From Latrodectus hesperus (Eukaryota; Arthropoda; Arachnida; Araneae; Theridiidae), in the NCBI GenBank assembly GCA_037975125.1, contig CM075851.1:76511349-76575348 (forward strand): a stretch of DNA of 64,000 bases, read 5' to 3'. Positions 51,801-63,878 of this stretch are shown here, piece after piece (position 1 is the first letter of the stretch; every line of letters starts with the position of its first letter). The notes under the pieces are model-generated. The model did no database searches. It was not told the DNA's origin and saw only the letters and a program-made list of their open reading frames with translations. The translations under genes were made by a program, and so were the position numbers.

Positions 51801-53299
51801 ACTGTACTTTTATCATTATAATATAAATATACTTCTGATTTTTAGTACAAAACTATCTCATATTTCATCATTTTTCTAGTTAATATTGTTACCAATTTAA
51901 TAGTTGTATGAATCAATACATTTCGTATTGTTTTCTGCATGAAAATTGCTGGGACAATAGCTTAAGCTATTTATAAAAATTTTAAAATTTAAAAAATGAT
52001 GCTTGATTTAATGACTTAAACATACTTTTCCTTGATTTAGTTACTAATTTACATTTTTACAACAGATACTGCAAAATGGTCAAAACATTTTATTTTTCTA
52101 GTAAATAATTTACAATTCACGTTTTAAAGACTATTTTTAGAAGATTATAATTAATTCAAAGTGCTTTTGTATTTAGTTTACTATATCCTGAAAGATGAAA
52201 TCGTCTTATTTACCTCATCTTATGTCCTAAAAATAACACCTATTGTTTAAACATTTTAATTTAATTTAGTTGGTTTACCATTAGATTTGGTATACTCATT
52301 CACTGGCTCATTTGACAAAGATCTATAGTTTAAAATAGATACTGAATCAATAGAAGCATTTGCCTCTCAGGTGAGTGACGAACCAATAAAATTTTCTAAA
52401 TTCATGACCAGAACACCTGAGATTATTAGGAAAACATTTGTTGTTAAATCTGAGTCTATATAGTGTACCTTTATTAAAAGGTGTAATAATTCTAGATTAT
52501 AATAAATGCAAATATTTATATTCTGATGGCTGTCTTCTATGCAATCTCGAAATTTCGACGGTAGTATTTCATAATCAGGAGATCTTAAAAAAGAGCAGTA
52601 TCAGTACATATACTTACACACTATCTCAATACTTAAACACAAAATTGCAGAATGTAATTAGAACTACAGAATCAAAAAATTAACGATATATTTGAACTTT
52701 ATGAAAATCTGATTTATCTATCTACGTTGTCGATATATTTCAGTTTTAATTATAACTTATTTTATTAACTACATACAAAAAAACACGAGTAAAAATTATC
52801 AGCATGATGATAATATTCTTATTATTTATCACATCGTTTTTTACAAATAAATATAATAAATTTAGATAATTTCCGTCCAAAAAATGTCAACTATGATAGC
52901 AGAATTATATTAATTTAATAATGAGGATGAAGAAAGAATCTTATTCCATAAGAAGGATTGTTTCGATGTTACAACGAAAAAATTAAATTAAGCTTTGATT
53001 TTCATCCCCAAGATTAAAGGCACTAATAAAAGATAATTTGTTTTTTTTCACAATAATTTAACTTAAAAATACTTCCCTAAATGAGATTTTAATTCTTATT
53101 AAATTAAGAAATCCAAAATGATTAAAGAAAATGAGATTACAGATTTCAAGTTTTTAATCTTTCTCAAAAATAAAAATGTTTACTTCATAGAAAAATTTTA
53201 TTCGTTGTCACGCATATCGATTTTTATATTATAATAGAAATTCTTAATTAACATATAAATATTAAGAATATTGTTTTTAAAATAAAATTAATGAAATGA
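48831..53299. other. AT-rich noncoding DNA
   Basis: Nothing recognisable. The longest frames (64-81 codons) are AT-driven and without motifs. Confidence 0.6.
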
Positions 53300-53540
53300 T
53301 AACGCCATTGAGCAAATCGTTTTTATTATGTTGATGAGATCAAAGCGATACTATCCCTGATTAGCAAATCACATCACGCAACGATTACGCAAGATTTAAA
53401 TCGTAATCGTGAGAGACTTTAAGCGTTCCAATTGCATTCCTTAAGAATCACACTCAAATGGTGCTGCTTTCAAAATCTGGATCTGAACTACAATTTGATC
53501 AATGATCGTTTGAAAAACCTTGAACTCATTCCAATTCAGT
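53300..53540. other. Complex island 9 with a strong inverted repeat
   Basis: A compact varied block in AT-rich surroundings. It contains the perfect 9-bp arms ACGATTACG/CGTAATCGT (53381-53389, 53402-53410) and TTGATCAATGATC near 53497. No coding potential is seen. Confidence 0.38.
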
Positions 53541-54610
53541 TTCTTAAATAAAAAGAAAATATGCTTACATTTGTATCATTAATGATTACTTTCAACTCAG
53601 CAGTAAGACTTCAAAAATATTTACAGAATGAAGTCACGAGAGAAATGTGTGCTTATAAATTTAAGAGTTTACTTAAATTAAAGGGCTATAAAATGTAATA
53701 CTCTTTTCGTTTTTTTTTATTCGTATATACCACATATAAAGTAGATAATATGTTTTACAAATGTGAGAATTATAGATTTATAACTTATTAGTAAAGTACA
53801 ATAGATTATATCGTTGATTTCTATCCTAATGAGATCTATTAAGAGATTGATTGACAAATAAGACAATCTAGAGTAACAAAGCACTCTAAAATCACAGCGA
53901 TTTGTAAATCTGATCAACAGTTCAGAAGCTCTGATCGTCACCTAAGCTGTGCTCTGTTCTATAAATTTTATATATATATCAAATTCAATAAAATACTTTA
54001 GTTTTCAGTATTTTTCAAGTATGAACCATTAACGGAATATTTAGGTGATTACTTAAATTATAACTTTCTGGTTATTAATGCAAATTAAAATAATGTAATT
54101 TTACTATCATTAAAATTATTTTATTTTTGAGAAATTATGGATTTTCTTAGTTCAAAATGAAATGTCATGATGAAATTTAAATGCAATTTGAAAACAAAAT
54201 AAAATTATCTTATTTATGCACCTTTTATTTCTTATGTAATCAGATGAGGCATTTTATAATTATATTTGAAATGCATGATCAATTTTTATCAACTGTCTTA
54301 ACAAATAGCTTCATACTTCCATCGTAAATATGAAAATATGGATTTTTTACCATCGAACTAAGGAGGTGTAAACAATATTACTTCCCAAAGACCATTTAAT
54401 TGTTTAGATTACACTTTTCTGATTTAGTGGTGTGATTTGTCTCTGCTGTTTCTGAAGCATAAAATGCAAAGCTATTTTGGGTGAAGCATTTTTTGACTTG
54501 TGTTTCATTTGCCACTCAGCTGTCTGTACTTCTTGGATAAATTTTAGTTTTAATCCATTACAAACATTGACAAATAATTCAATAAGTCACACCCAAGATT
54601 GGAATCACTT
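53541..54610. other. AT-rich noncoding DNA
   Basis: Nothing recognisable. Confidence 0.6.
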
Positions 54611-54888
54611 GCCGCCCAACTTGTCTAGTGGTCAGCATACCTGATTGCGGATAGGGAGGTCCTGGGTTCGAATCCCGGATCGGCCATGGAAGTACTTTCT
54701 CAATCTATCTATATCCTGTGCTTATATGAATGGGTTGTGAATAGTTTCCTACCCTATAAACGGGTTCCTATGGCATGCGTGTACTGAGGAAGTTAGAAAA
54801 GTGGAGCAGTGCACTCCATAATGCCAACCTTGCTGCCACAAGACTACAACATGTTAATCACTCTCACGAACTGTTAAATAAAAAAATA
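54611..54888 (+). mobile_element. tRNA-derived SINE with well-preserved box A and box B
   Basis: The first 74 nt look like a tRNA: box A-like TAGTGGTCAGC at 54626-54636, a perfect box B GGTTCGAATCC at 54665-54675, a T-arm that pairs, and GCCG/CGGC ends that can pair. The anticodon arm is poor and the middle of the acceptor stem mismatches, so it is unlikely to be a working tRNA gene. The head is closest in feel to a glutamate-type tRNA. About 190 bp of non-tRNA body follow, ending in an A-rich tail (54878-54888). I found no convincing target-site duplication. Confidence 0.7.
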
Positions 54889-55493
54889 GAATGCTTACCA
54901 TGCGGTTGCTCTCCATTTTTAACATTAAATATTTCTTTTGTGTCAATGAGACTATATAACTAATAATTGACCTCTCAAACTACCAGAGAAAATGACGTTA
55001 GTCTTTTTTTTAATAAAAATATACAAAACTAGAGTTTAAATTCTTATAACTTAATATCTAAAAATACCGAGCTGATAAAGAAAAAGTTCATAGTTTGATA
55101 TAATGAAAAAATTTAGTTAAAATTTGTTCGATAAACCTTCGATCTAAATACTGTTTTTGTAATCCTGGGCATTCTACACAAAAATACAGAAAATCATTAT
55201 AGTAAATACAAAGTCAGTTTGATGAAGTAAAATGTTTTGTTATGCAAATGAGTTACATTATAGCTTCATAATATACAAGAAATTTTTCAAATAACCTAAC
55301 AATGAAGTTATATTACATAATATGGGAAATTTTGAAATTAAAAATAATAGATAATTATATCACTCATTTGAAATTTTTATATATATCACTCTATATTTAC
55401 ACAATATTTTAACAGGAAAATTTTTTATCTTGAATAGCAGTTCATAGTCAATACCTCATTGCTTTGATACATGGTCAAATAATGAAATATATC

Positions 55494-55540
55494 ATGGTAT
55501 AATATGGTGAGTATCATAAAATCTCACCATATCATACCAT
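55494..55540. other. 18-bp-stem hairpin
   Basis: Arms 55494-55511 and 55523-55540 are complementary at 17 of 18 positions around an 11-nt loop. It could be a precursor-like RNA hairpin, a palindromic transposon relic or chance in AT-rich DNA. Confidence 0.8.
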
Positions 55541-57768
55541 CGGAGGATAAGCTTAATTAGTTTCTAAAAATCGTAGTCTTTATCAGGAAAATTGTCTTTG
55601 GTTTGAGTTTGGTTACAATACAATCAGCTCTCTTTGAGTTATGAGTACGAATTATTTTAGCAACTACTCGATATGGGATTTGTCATGAATCTGTTTACAT
55701 TTACCAATCACATACGAAGGAAAAAAGACGAAATTATATTTTTAAAAATGATTTACTAAACTTATACTAAAGACCAGATTTTTTACAAATTATGTCTCAA
55801 CATTTGCTAAGAGACGCAATGTTTTATCAAGTAATGATCATATTTTTAAGACTAAAATAGCATGAAATTATTATTCAATAAAAAAATTAATATTTTTTCA
55901 AGCTATACTCAAATGCACGCATGTAAAATTAGATTAAACCGTAAAACATATTGAACTATTTTATGAAAAACCATGAAATATGATTATATAATGAAATCCA
56001 TACTATTTGCTAATTACTACATAAAACGTATTTGCATACTAAATAAATGAAAGCTGATCATATATAAAAAAATTTACATAAGCCAAAGTAAGTGGTTTGA
56101 GCATTAATATTTATTAGAGAACGAGATAAAGAGCTGTCTTGTGAGATACATTCCGCATGTTCATACACGCATTTCCAACCAATCGCAAAGAAAAATATTG
56201 GAGCCAATTGAGGAGGCTTATCTTAAATCCAAGAAAACTGAAAATTTCTAGAATTCAAACTAGTAAAATGACACGGTTGTTCAAGGCATGCTACTATTCT
56301 CGATAAAACTTTTATCGCATTAGGAAAAGTTGAATTAAGTCTTCTGTGATGAAATACTTACAAAGCATGATAAACATTTGGTTTGCTAATGAGACAGGGC
56401 GTGATAGCTGCTATAAAGCAAATTTTTCGATACTTTTATCAATCCAATCTTAAGAATAGCGTATTAAGACAGATATTTTATTTAAAACCCGGTATTAGAT
56501 GTCTCCGAGGTTATTACGATAAGATAGCGATTAACTTAATAGAAAAAGGCGGGTTTGATCTCAACAATTATTAAAAAGCAATGGATGTTTTATTCTCACT
56601 CTGTATCACGTCTGTCGGAGTGTATTATTAAGTGTATTCTAGGCTTCGTTCTTTACTAGAGGTGAAAAGATTTTACCATGAGGTGAAAAATGCTTATAGA
56701 AAAGTTATATTTGGTGTATGTTTAAAATCATTTCAGCTCCATGATCCCAGCCTTTACACCAACATACTTTTCGTATTGCCAGTTTATAAATTATTTTCTC
56801 CAGGAAGCTCTTTCGAATTTTTGAAGAAAGCATGGAGGGATATTGTTGAAGTCTGTTTTCTTTACAGATTATTCGAGAGATAATTTTCAGAATGATATCA
56901 TAGCTGATTCATCAGAAAGACACTGATAACGAATTATCATACAACATATCACAGAGAACAAAGCATCATTGTAAGATGGTAGTGTTTATAAACGCACACA
57001 CTCTTTGTTTGATTGGTTAACTTGTCTCTTTGCAGTCATCTTTTCTATATTGTATTAATTATTTCCATTTGTATTAATTAAATCGGGAACAAAATGATTT
57101 AAAGTGGATTCCACATTTGTGTAAGTATTCACGATTAAAGTATTATCAAATATATGAATTATTTACTTATATAAAAGTTAAACCGTTGATTATTATTCAA
57201 AATATTTCCTAAAAATATGAAATGACGGAATTGAATATTCTTGAGTGAGTTTCCGAAAAACACGTAGATTTTGGTAAGCATAATATATATCTGCAATCAT
57301 TTGTACGATTTTTAAAAAGAGCAGTTAGCCCTAGATTAATGATAATTAACAATAAACTTTTTCCTTTAGGAATTGCATTTTAAACAATTTTATATAGTAT
57401 GAAAATATATAAAGATCTACTTGCAAATCAAATTTCCTGAACTAAACTTGATAAAAAAATGTTTAAGCAGTTTTAAAATGCGCAAACATTACTGTCCTAA
57501 GCCATTAATTACAGTACTGAAAGAGTTAGAAAGGAACCTCTTCGAGAAAAATCTAAAAATAAAGTATAATCTGAATAAAATAATCTTCTCAATGAGAGAC
57601 AGGACTATGAATAAGTCTAGTCGCTATGCTCTAGTGTAAGCTTTACATGATTATCTTATTTAATGCTCATAATATTGATAAAATCCTCAAGAGCTTTTAT
57701 GACTTTATTATTTTCTTACTAACTCATCATGTGCGGAATTTTGTAATTATTAGTTTTGTTTTGATCAC

Positions 57769-57785
57769 AGAGAGAGAGAGAGAGA
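57769..57785. repeat. Short (AG)n tract
   Basis: A 17-bp AG dinucleotide run. Confidence 0.95.
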
Positions 57786-57874
57786 AGTTGGGGGGATACC
57801 TTAAAAATTGAAAGTTGTATTTTAAGATTCATTGCAGAATGTTCTTTAGCAGGGACTTTTTATAGATAGTGGTA

Positions 57875-57900
57875 CATACTCATGTGTCGCAAAGGGAAAA
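57875..57900 (+). repeat. Dispersed motif, weaker copy
   Basis: CATACTCATGTGTCGCAAAG shares the GTGTCGCAAAG core. Confidence 0.45.
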
Positions 57901-58365
57901 AATACGGTGAACTCCATGCTCTGGAACTAACACATGTATATGTAGAAAGAAAAAAATGCAATACATTCAAAAGTGACTGATGCTGAGATAGGGAAACTTC
58001 TGTTTCAAAGTCCATGGTCTTTGGAATAGTCATGGTATTCTTATTGTATTTCAAATTAATATACAATGCTTTCTTAATGGCCAATCGTCACGTTGATGGA
58101 TTCCAAACAGTTTCATCAATAAACTATTTTGTCAGTAAAAATTGTTTTTCTTTTATTTATTTATTTTTTTTTTTTGGCAGATGTGTTATACGAAAACACT
58201 TTTTTATTATGCATGATTAGAAATACTGACCTAATGAAAAAAATACCAGCCTTTGAAATTGTAGACTTTACAACTTCGATCTTTGATTTAATAAACAGCA
58301 TAAAAACCTACGTTCGCATTTTAGTTTTCTACATGCTATAAATTTAAATAGAGGTTAAAAAGTTT

Positions 58366-58395
58366 TCAGGTTTCCTCCTTTGCAATATGCGAATA
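58366..58395 (-). repeat. Dispersed GCATGTTGCAAGG motif, copy on the minus strand
   Basis: On the minus strand it reads TATTCGCATATTGCAAAGGA followed by GGAAACCTG, the closest match to the 22.83-kb copy. Confidence 0.6.
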
Positions 58396-58610
58396 CTGGT
58401 TGTAAATATTACTCCTAGTTAGCGAAATGCATTAGATGCATCAATAAAACTTCAAAATGTTTTAGCTGTCAAGTTATCCGCTATGCGATGACAAATATAA
58501 ATATTTATTATTTCGGAATACAAGTGGTAATTATATAAATTATCATCTTTTCTACGAAGATTTTACCATTATAAGTTCATAACTTAAGTTCACTTGATAT
58601 CTATACGTGC

Positions 58611-59121
<511 letters not shown>

Positions 59122-59207
<86 letters not shown>
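59122..59207. repeat. (TA)n microsatellite abutting the Tc1-type element
   Basis: An uninterrupted TA tract ending in TACACTGG at the left end of the Tc1-type element. It is probably the target into which the element inserted. Only a short TATATA remains on the other side. Confidence 0.97.
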
Positions 59208-59210
<3 letters not shown>

Positions 59211-59228
59211 TGGTGTGCAAAAATTAAG
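59208..59228. repeat. Left terminal inverted repeat of the Tc1-type element
   Basis: This 21-bp repeat is perfectly complementary to 60645-60665. It starts CACTGGTGTGC directly after TA. Confidence 0.95.
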
Positions 59229-59397
59229 AACGAAATGGAAAAATAAGCATAACAGCGGAACAAACAGGTAGATTGGACCGAAAGACCAATCAGAAGATCG
59301 ACTACGGTCAAGTACGCAAGGGCATACTCAAATTACGCAACATGACGTAAAGGGGGAATGTTTAAATGACGTAGAGCTGCTTAATCAGTGTGAAATA

Positions 59398-60393
59398 ATG
59401 AACAGGCAACCTCGTAGACGACACCTAGATGACTTTACGCGAGGTCCAATCATTGGGAAGATTGAGGAAGTTCCAAGTGTGACAAGTGTGGCTGCGGAGT
59501 TTGGAATCTCTCACAGCATCTGGAGAGCATTTCAAACTACAGTAACAGCTGTCCGAAGGTTCAGCAGTGGTCGTCCACGAGCAACCACGGCAGCCGACGA
59601 CCGGTATATGGTCCTACAGCCAAGAAGGAACAGGCGGCAGACGACTGGAGAAATCGCGAGACATCTTCAACAGAAGACTGGAAGCTCGATATCACGGTTT
59701 ACAGTCGCCAGTAGGCTGCACAATGATGGCCTATTCGCACGACGACCTGTACGTTGCGTACCATTAACGTCTGCCCACTGGAGAAGGCGTTTTATGTGGT
59801 GCCGAGAACACCAGATCTGGATGGATCAACAATGGGGTTGAGTACTCTTTACGGACGAGAGCAGATTTAGTCTGACTACCGATTTTGGACGCATACACAT
59901 CTGGAGAGAGCGGGGAACACTCAATAACCCCTCCAATATCGTCGAAAGGGACTGGTTTCGAGTTCGTGGTGTTCTCGTTTGGGCAGGCATCATGCTTGGT
60001 ATCCGTACTGACCTTCATGTCGTCCAAGGAGGTTCAGTCATCGGGTCCCGTTATTGTAATGGTATTCTCCTTCCTTATGTGCGTCTTTTTAGAGGTGCTA
60101 TGAATGCCCAGTTCCACTTCATGGGCGACAATGCTCCACCTCATCGTACAGAGGCTGTCGAAGAGCTGTTGGAAAGTGATGATATTGAACGCATGGATTG
60201 GCCGGCAAATTTCCCGGATCTACATCCAATCGAACACGTGTGGGACTTTCTAGAGAAACGCTTGGCGGCACGTCACCCACAGCCAATAATGATCCCGGAG
60301 CTGCGATTGGCGCTACAAGAAGAATAGGCAGCAGTACCTCAACAACTTATTGACAACCTCATACTCAGTATGGACACACGATGTCAATCCTGA
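59398..60393 (+). pseudogene. Tc1-type transposase (D90D34E) with two internal stops
   Basis: A reading frame of 331 codons is interrupted only by TGA at 59839-59841 (codon 148) and TAG at 60325-60327 (codon 310); the natural stop is TGA at 60391. The N-terminal third has helix-turn-helix type DNA-binding segments (around codons 14-50 and 70-110). The DDE catalytic residues are D153 (FTDESRF), D244 (GDNAPPH) and E279 (HPIEHVWD), separated by exactly 90 and 34 residues, which is the Tc1 signature. Length matches the usual ~340 residues. The enzyme normally binds the terminal repeats and moves the element by cut-and-paste at TA sites. No frameshift is present, so the decay is by point mutation and fairly recent. 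Confidence 0.93.
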
Positions 60394-60644
60394 ACAGCAG
60401 TCAGGGGAGATCATATCCCCTGCTAAAAGCTGGATGTTTCTTGCTAGAGAGCTGTCACATGGATGTTTCGACCGTCTCTGTCATTCTGCTCCATGCTCAT
60501 TTTTCAATAAATTTCCTTTTTAATCCTTTGGAATTTTTTTTTTTTTACTTTTTTCATATTCTTACATCTGGAAGATGTTCTGGTACAATTTTTATCGATT
60601 TGGAACACTGCTGAGCAACGCTGCACTAGAAGAACCGTTTCATC

Positions 60645-60665
60645 CTTAATTTTTGCACACCAGTG
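60645..60665. repeat. Right terminal inverted repeat of the Tc1-type element
   Basis: This 21-bp repeat is perfectly complementary to 59208-59228 and ends GCACACCAGTG. The next bases are TG and then TATATA, instead of an immediate TA. Confidence 0.95.
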
Positions 60666-60798
60666 TGTATATAAAGCATGATTAGAGTAATATCATAAGC
60701 ATAAATTGAAAAAAATGCAAGAATAAATACAAAAGTTATATGTTTAGCAATACATTCAGTGCGAAGGCAGCTTAAATAGAATTACTAAAATATAATTA

Positions 60799-60823
60799 CA
60801 GGTAACCCTCCTATAACACGGTA
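60799..60823. repeat. Left terminal inverted repeat of the Tigger-like element
   Basis: This 25-bp repeat is perfectly complementary to 61920-61944. It is preceded by the target dinucleotide TA. Confidence 0.95.
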
Positions 60824-60930
60824 TCTTATAACACGGTTTCGCTATAACACGATTCGTAAATTGCGGGAAAATTCCTACAATACGTCATCCTATAACACGG
60901 TTTTGTTCCAATGTTAGAGCTTGTTATCGG

Positions 60931-61588
60931 TCTTCGTTGCTCCAACCATTGGATCAAGGTATTATTTATACCTTTAAAACGTATTATATAAGAAGATCCT
61001 TACAGTGGATTTTAGACGCAACCGATTCGGAATCAATTAGCGTAATGGAAGCTTGGAAGAAATTTTCAATCAAGCACTGTATCGAAATCATATCTTTGTC
61101 GCTGAAAGAAATAAAAACATCAACCTTAAATGCGTGTTGGAAGAAGATATGGCCCTCTTCAGTTGAAACAGAAAACATGCGTGAAACATCAGAAAACGAA
61201 ATTGGTGCCATATTAAAAGTCGCTAAATCAATCGGAGGCAAAGGTTTTGTGGATATGGCTACTGAAGACATTTAAGAATTATTAGTGGAAGAAGAAGTTG
61301 GCGAAGCGGATTTGATGGAAATGGCATCCCTGGATGCAAATCAAATAGATTTTGAGGACGCTAGCTCTGATGAAGATTGTGCAGGTTAAGAATTTAACAT
61401 TAAAAGAATTACAAGAAGGCCTATGCTTAGCGGAAAATCTCGAGTCATTTTTCTTGAAAACAGACCCTTCCACGGAAAGAAGTCAAAAATTCAAAAGGGA
61501 GCTGCAAAACTGTTTAACTCCATACCGCGAAATTTACAATGACCTAGTGAGAACTAGTCAGCAAAGTTCGATTACAGATTTTTTTTAA
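60931..61588 (+). pseudogene. C-terminal remnant of a Tigger-like (CENP-B/jerky family) transposase
   Basis: The remnant opens with SLLQPLDQGII and a following FKTYY, the conserved block around the third catalytic aspartate of Tigger/pogo DDE transposases. The DNA-binding CENP-B-type N-terminus and the first two catalytic aspartates are absent. The frame stops at TAA 61273-61275. Acidic family-like sequence continues in the same frame to 61389, then a frame change near 61385 leads into the last ~65 residues (LTLKELQEG...SSITDFF) ending at 61586-61588. So there is one large 5' deletion, at least one premature stop and one frameshift. It cannot encode an active enzyme. The family assignment rests on the QPLDQG block and the TA-flanked ends. 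Confidence 0.85.
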
Positions 61589-61919
61589 AGAGGGGAAAAC
61601 ATGCAAAAACTTTAAATAGAGAAAAAAGTTCTGAAAGTGAAGGCGATATCGTTCTACCCAAAAAACGTTATCGGTTGATGTACTGAGCAGTGACGACGAA
61701 TAAATTCATTAAATTAGGGTTGCGTTAGATTAAAATATTTTGTTTCTTACTTTGTGTTGGATATACATTTATTATTTAATAAAAATTAAGTTGTTTATGT
61801 CGAATTAAAAAAATATTTGTTTTTAATAAGTTTTTGGAACGTAGTTCCCCTTTTTTGTACTAGTTCTGGGTCTCATACAACACGATTTCACACAACACGG
61901 CATTTTCTAGGAACCTAAC

Positions 61920-61944
61920 TACCGTGTTATAGGAGGGTTACCTG
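61920..61944. repeat. Right terminal inverted repeat of the Tigger-like element
   Basis: This 25-bp repeat is perfectly complementary to 60799-60823. It is followed by TA. Confidence 0.95.
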
Positions 61945-61946
61945 TA

Positions 61947-63876
61947 ATCGTAAATTTTTTAAAAACTCATCAAATGATGACATTTTTACTGTGACTTCTG
62001 GGTGTAATGACTTCATTAAGACTTCAGTCTGGAGCCACTGCAGAAAAGCCATACTTTGGGCCAAATGTGGTCAACACCCCCTGAAGAATCTGTCCATATT
62101 GGTACTTCGTTTCATTTCCTTTTTATTCTATGTTTTTTTGAAATTTTGAACTATCTATTGAATATATGTTCAATCTGTTTACTATATTTTGTATTTACAC
62201 TTTATTATTCATTTGGCGCATTTCATTAATTTTATAAAAAATTACGGTTAATTATATATGCATATATTTATATATAATACATCATCGTCAAAAAAATATG
62301 ATTCTTTCATTTTATAATGGATAAAAAAATTACAAATCTAATTTGCATTACAATATATATTATCAGGTATTGACTATGGTTTAGTAAATATTTAGACATA
62401 GCATTCGAAGATAATATTCAGATGTAATTTAAAAAAAACTAATCAGCTTCAGTGCCTTTTTTTGCGATTCAAATATATAGTAACTAAGTAATGTATTAAT
62501 TATATAATGATAGAGAAAACAGTAAATACTTCCATACAAATGCTGAATCGATTTGGTTTTCAGAAAGATATTTGAGACTTTGAAGATAATAAACTAAAGG
62601 GTGTGGTTTTTTGAAAGTTATAACGAAATCATTTGCCTGGAAATGCGTCAAATTCTTAACAAAATTAAAAAATATAATTGACACATTCCTATAGGACATT
62701 GGGTCAGTAAAGGGATCAATAGGGCAAGAAAACATTCAAGGAGTTATGTGTAAGACAATTTACCAGCAACGCCTCACCTTAACGACCTTTATTTAGCATA
62801 AAATCCTCTTAAATGTTGAGATGTATGCAGGCCTCCACATATCATTGTCAGAAACCACCCTTGTCTACGAGACAAAAGTCGTTCGTATTGCATTTCGTCT
62901 AATCTGCTGAGAACTGCAGCAGGTTCCGTTTCTTTGAATTACAATGTAGCATATCGTCAAAAAACGTAGGCTTCCAGCCGGATTAAGAGTGGGTATTGTC
63001 GTTTTTAAATATTTTTATTTTAAATAGGTTAAAAGGTTACTGTTTATAATAAAAATTGTGTTCTAAACCCAAAGTAGAAATTTAAAAATGTTAAATAAGT
63101 ATGATAGTTCTAGATTTTCAAATATTTAAATAAGCAATTTGATAAGAGTGTTAAATATTTCATTACTGTTTATAAGCCTTTAAAGTGCTGGTAGAGTTAA
63201 GAGGGGGGGGGATAATATTATTCATCAGAGACGGATTCTGATCTCAAAATTTTCTTTCCAAAAAGCTTCATTTTAACTACTAGGTCCTATTATTGTAAAA
63301 CCGGATTGTAAATAGAATGACAAAACGCTTTTTTTAAAACCTTTGGAATTACCATACATTGTTTCCAGGATACGTTTCTAATATATAGGACCTATACAAA
63401 CTTCTTGTATAAGGGAAGAGATCATAAAAACTTCCAATTAAACTTCTTAACAGAAGTACTTGTTCAAAATAAAAGTGCATATCAAGTGAACTATTTTAAC
63501 ACTATCTAAAAACGCATCTTAATCGTTTCATTCTGTTAAGTGATGTCTTAAAACAAGTGGTCGTATATTGTCTACAATCTAAAATCTTCAAAATTTAAGA
63601 AAAATTTATTTGAGAAGAGGAATCTGTCTTTACATTCTAACCAATATCAGCTTAATAACTTTTCATTGGTATAATTTGAAAATTTTGAGAAGAAAACTGC
63701 AACAGAGGACTAATGATTGTAGCTCACTATAGCAAGAGGGCAAATTAACTCACTTATTTAGGAAATAAATAAATTCAGCTTAATAATGCATAGTTTTAAT
63801 TTTTAGTTCAGATTTCATTTTGGTGATGATTAGTAAACCATTTTAACTGTTGGTCTCGTAGCTAAGATAAATCCTG
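61947..63876. other. AT-rich noncoding DNA
   Basis: No gene recognised. Complex patches at 61990-62110 and 62770-63000 have no coding or repeat signature I can name. Confidence 0.55.
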
Positions 63877-63878
63877 TA

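Larger units (their letters stand above)
59208..60665 (+). mobile_element. Tc1-type DNA transposon, degenerate
   Basis: A 1,458-bp element has 21-bp perfect terminal inverted repeats (59208-59228 and 60645-60665, each beginning CACTGGTGTGCAAAA from its own end). It carries one transposase frame with Tc1 spacing. The left end abuts TA (59206-59207) inside a (TA)n tract, as expected for TA-specific insertion. The right flank reads TGTATATA, so the duplicated TA is mutated or separated by a TG. The interior is visibly richer in GC than its surroundings. Two in-frame stops make this copy non-autonomous. Confidence 0.95.
60799..61944 (+). mobile_element. pogo/Tigger-type DNA transposon, internally deleted
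   Basis: A 1,146-bp element is bounded by 25-bp perfect terminal inverted repeats (60799-60823, 61920-61944; ends CAGGTAACCCTCC) and flanked on both sides by TA (60797-60798, 61945-61946). The subterminal region repeats a TATAACACGG-like unit at about 60812, 60827, 60842 and 60890. Related CAACACGA/CAACACGG units lie near the right end. Only the C-terminal piece of a Tigger-like transposase remains, so most of the coding region has been deleted. It would depend on a full-length relative for movement. Confidence 0.92.

Noticed and set aside
54611..54684. A functional tRNA gene
   Set aside because: The anticodon arm and the middle of the acceptor stem do not pair, and SINE-like body sequence with an A-rich end follows.
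56383..57639. Three neighbouring small plus-strand frames that might be exons of one gene
   Set aside because: None shows a recognisable family, they include low-complexity parts, and no consistent splice phase could be established by eye.
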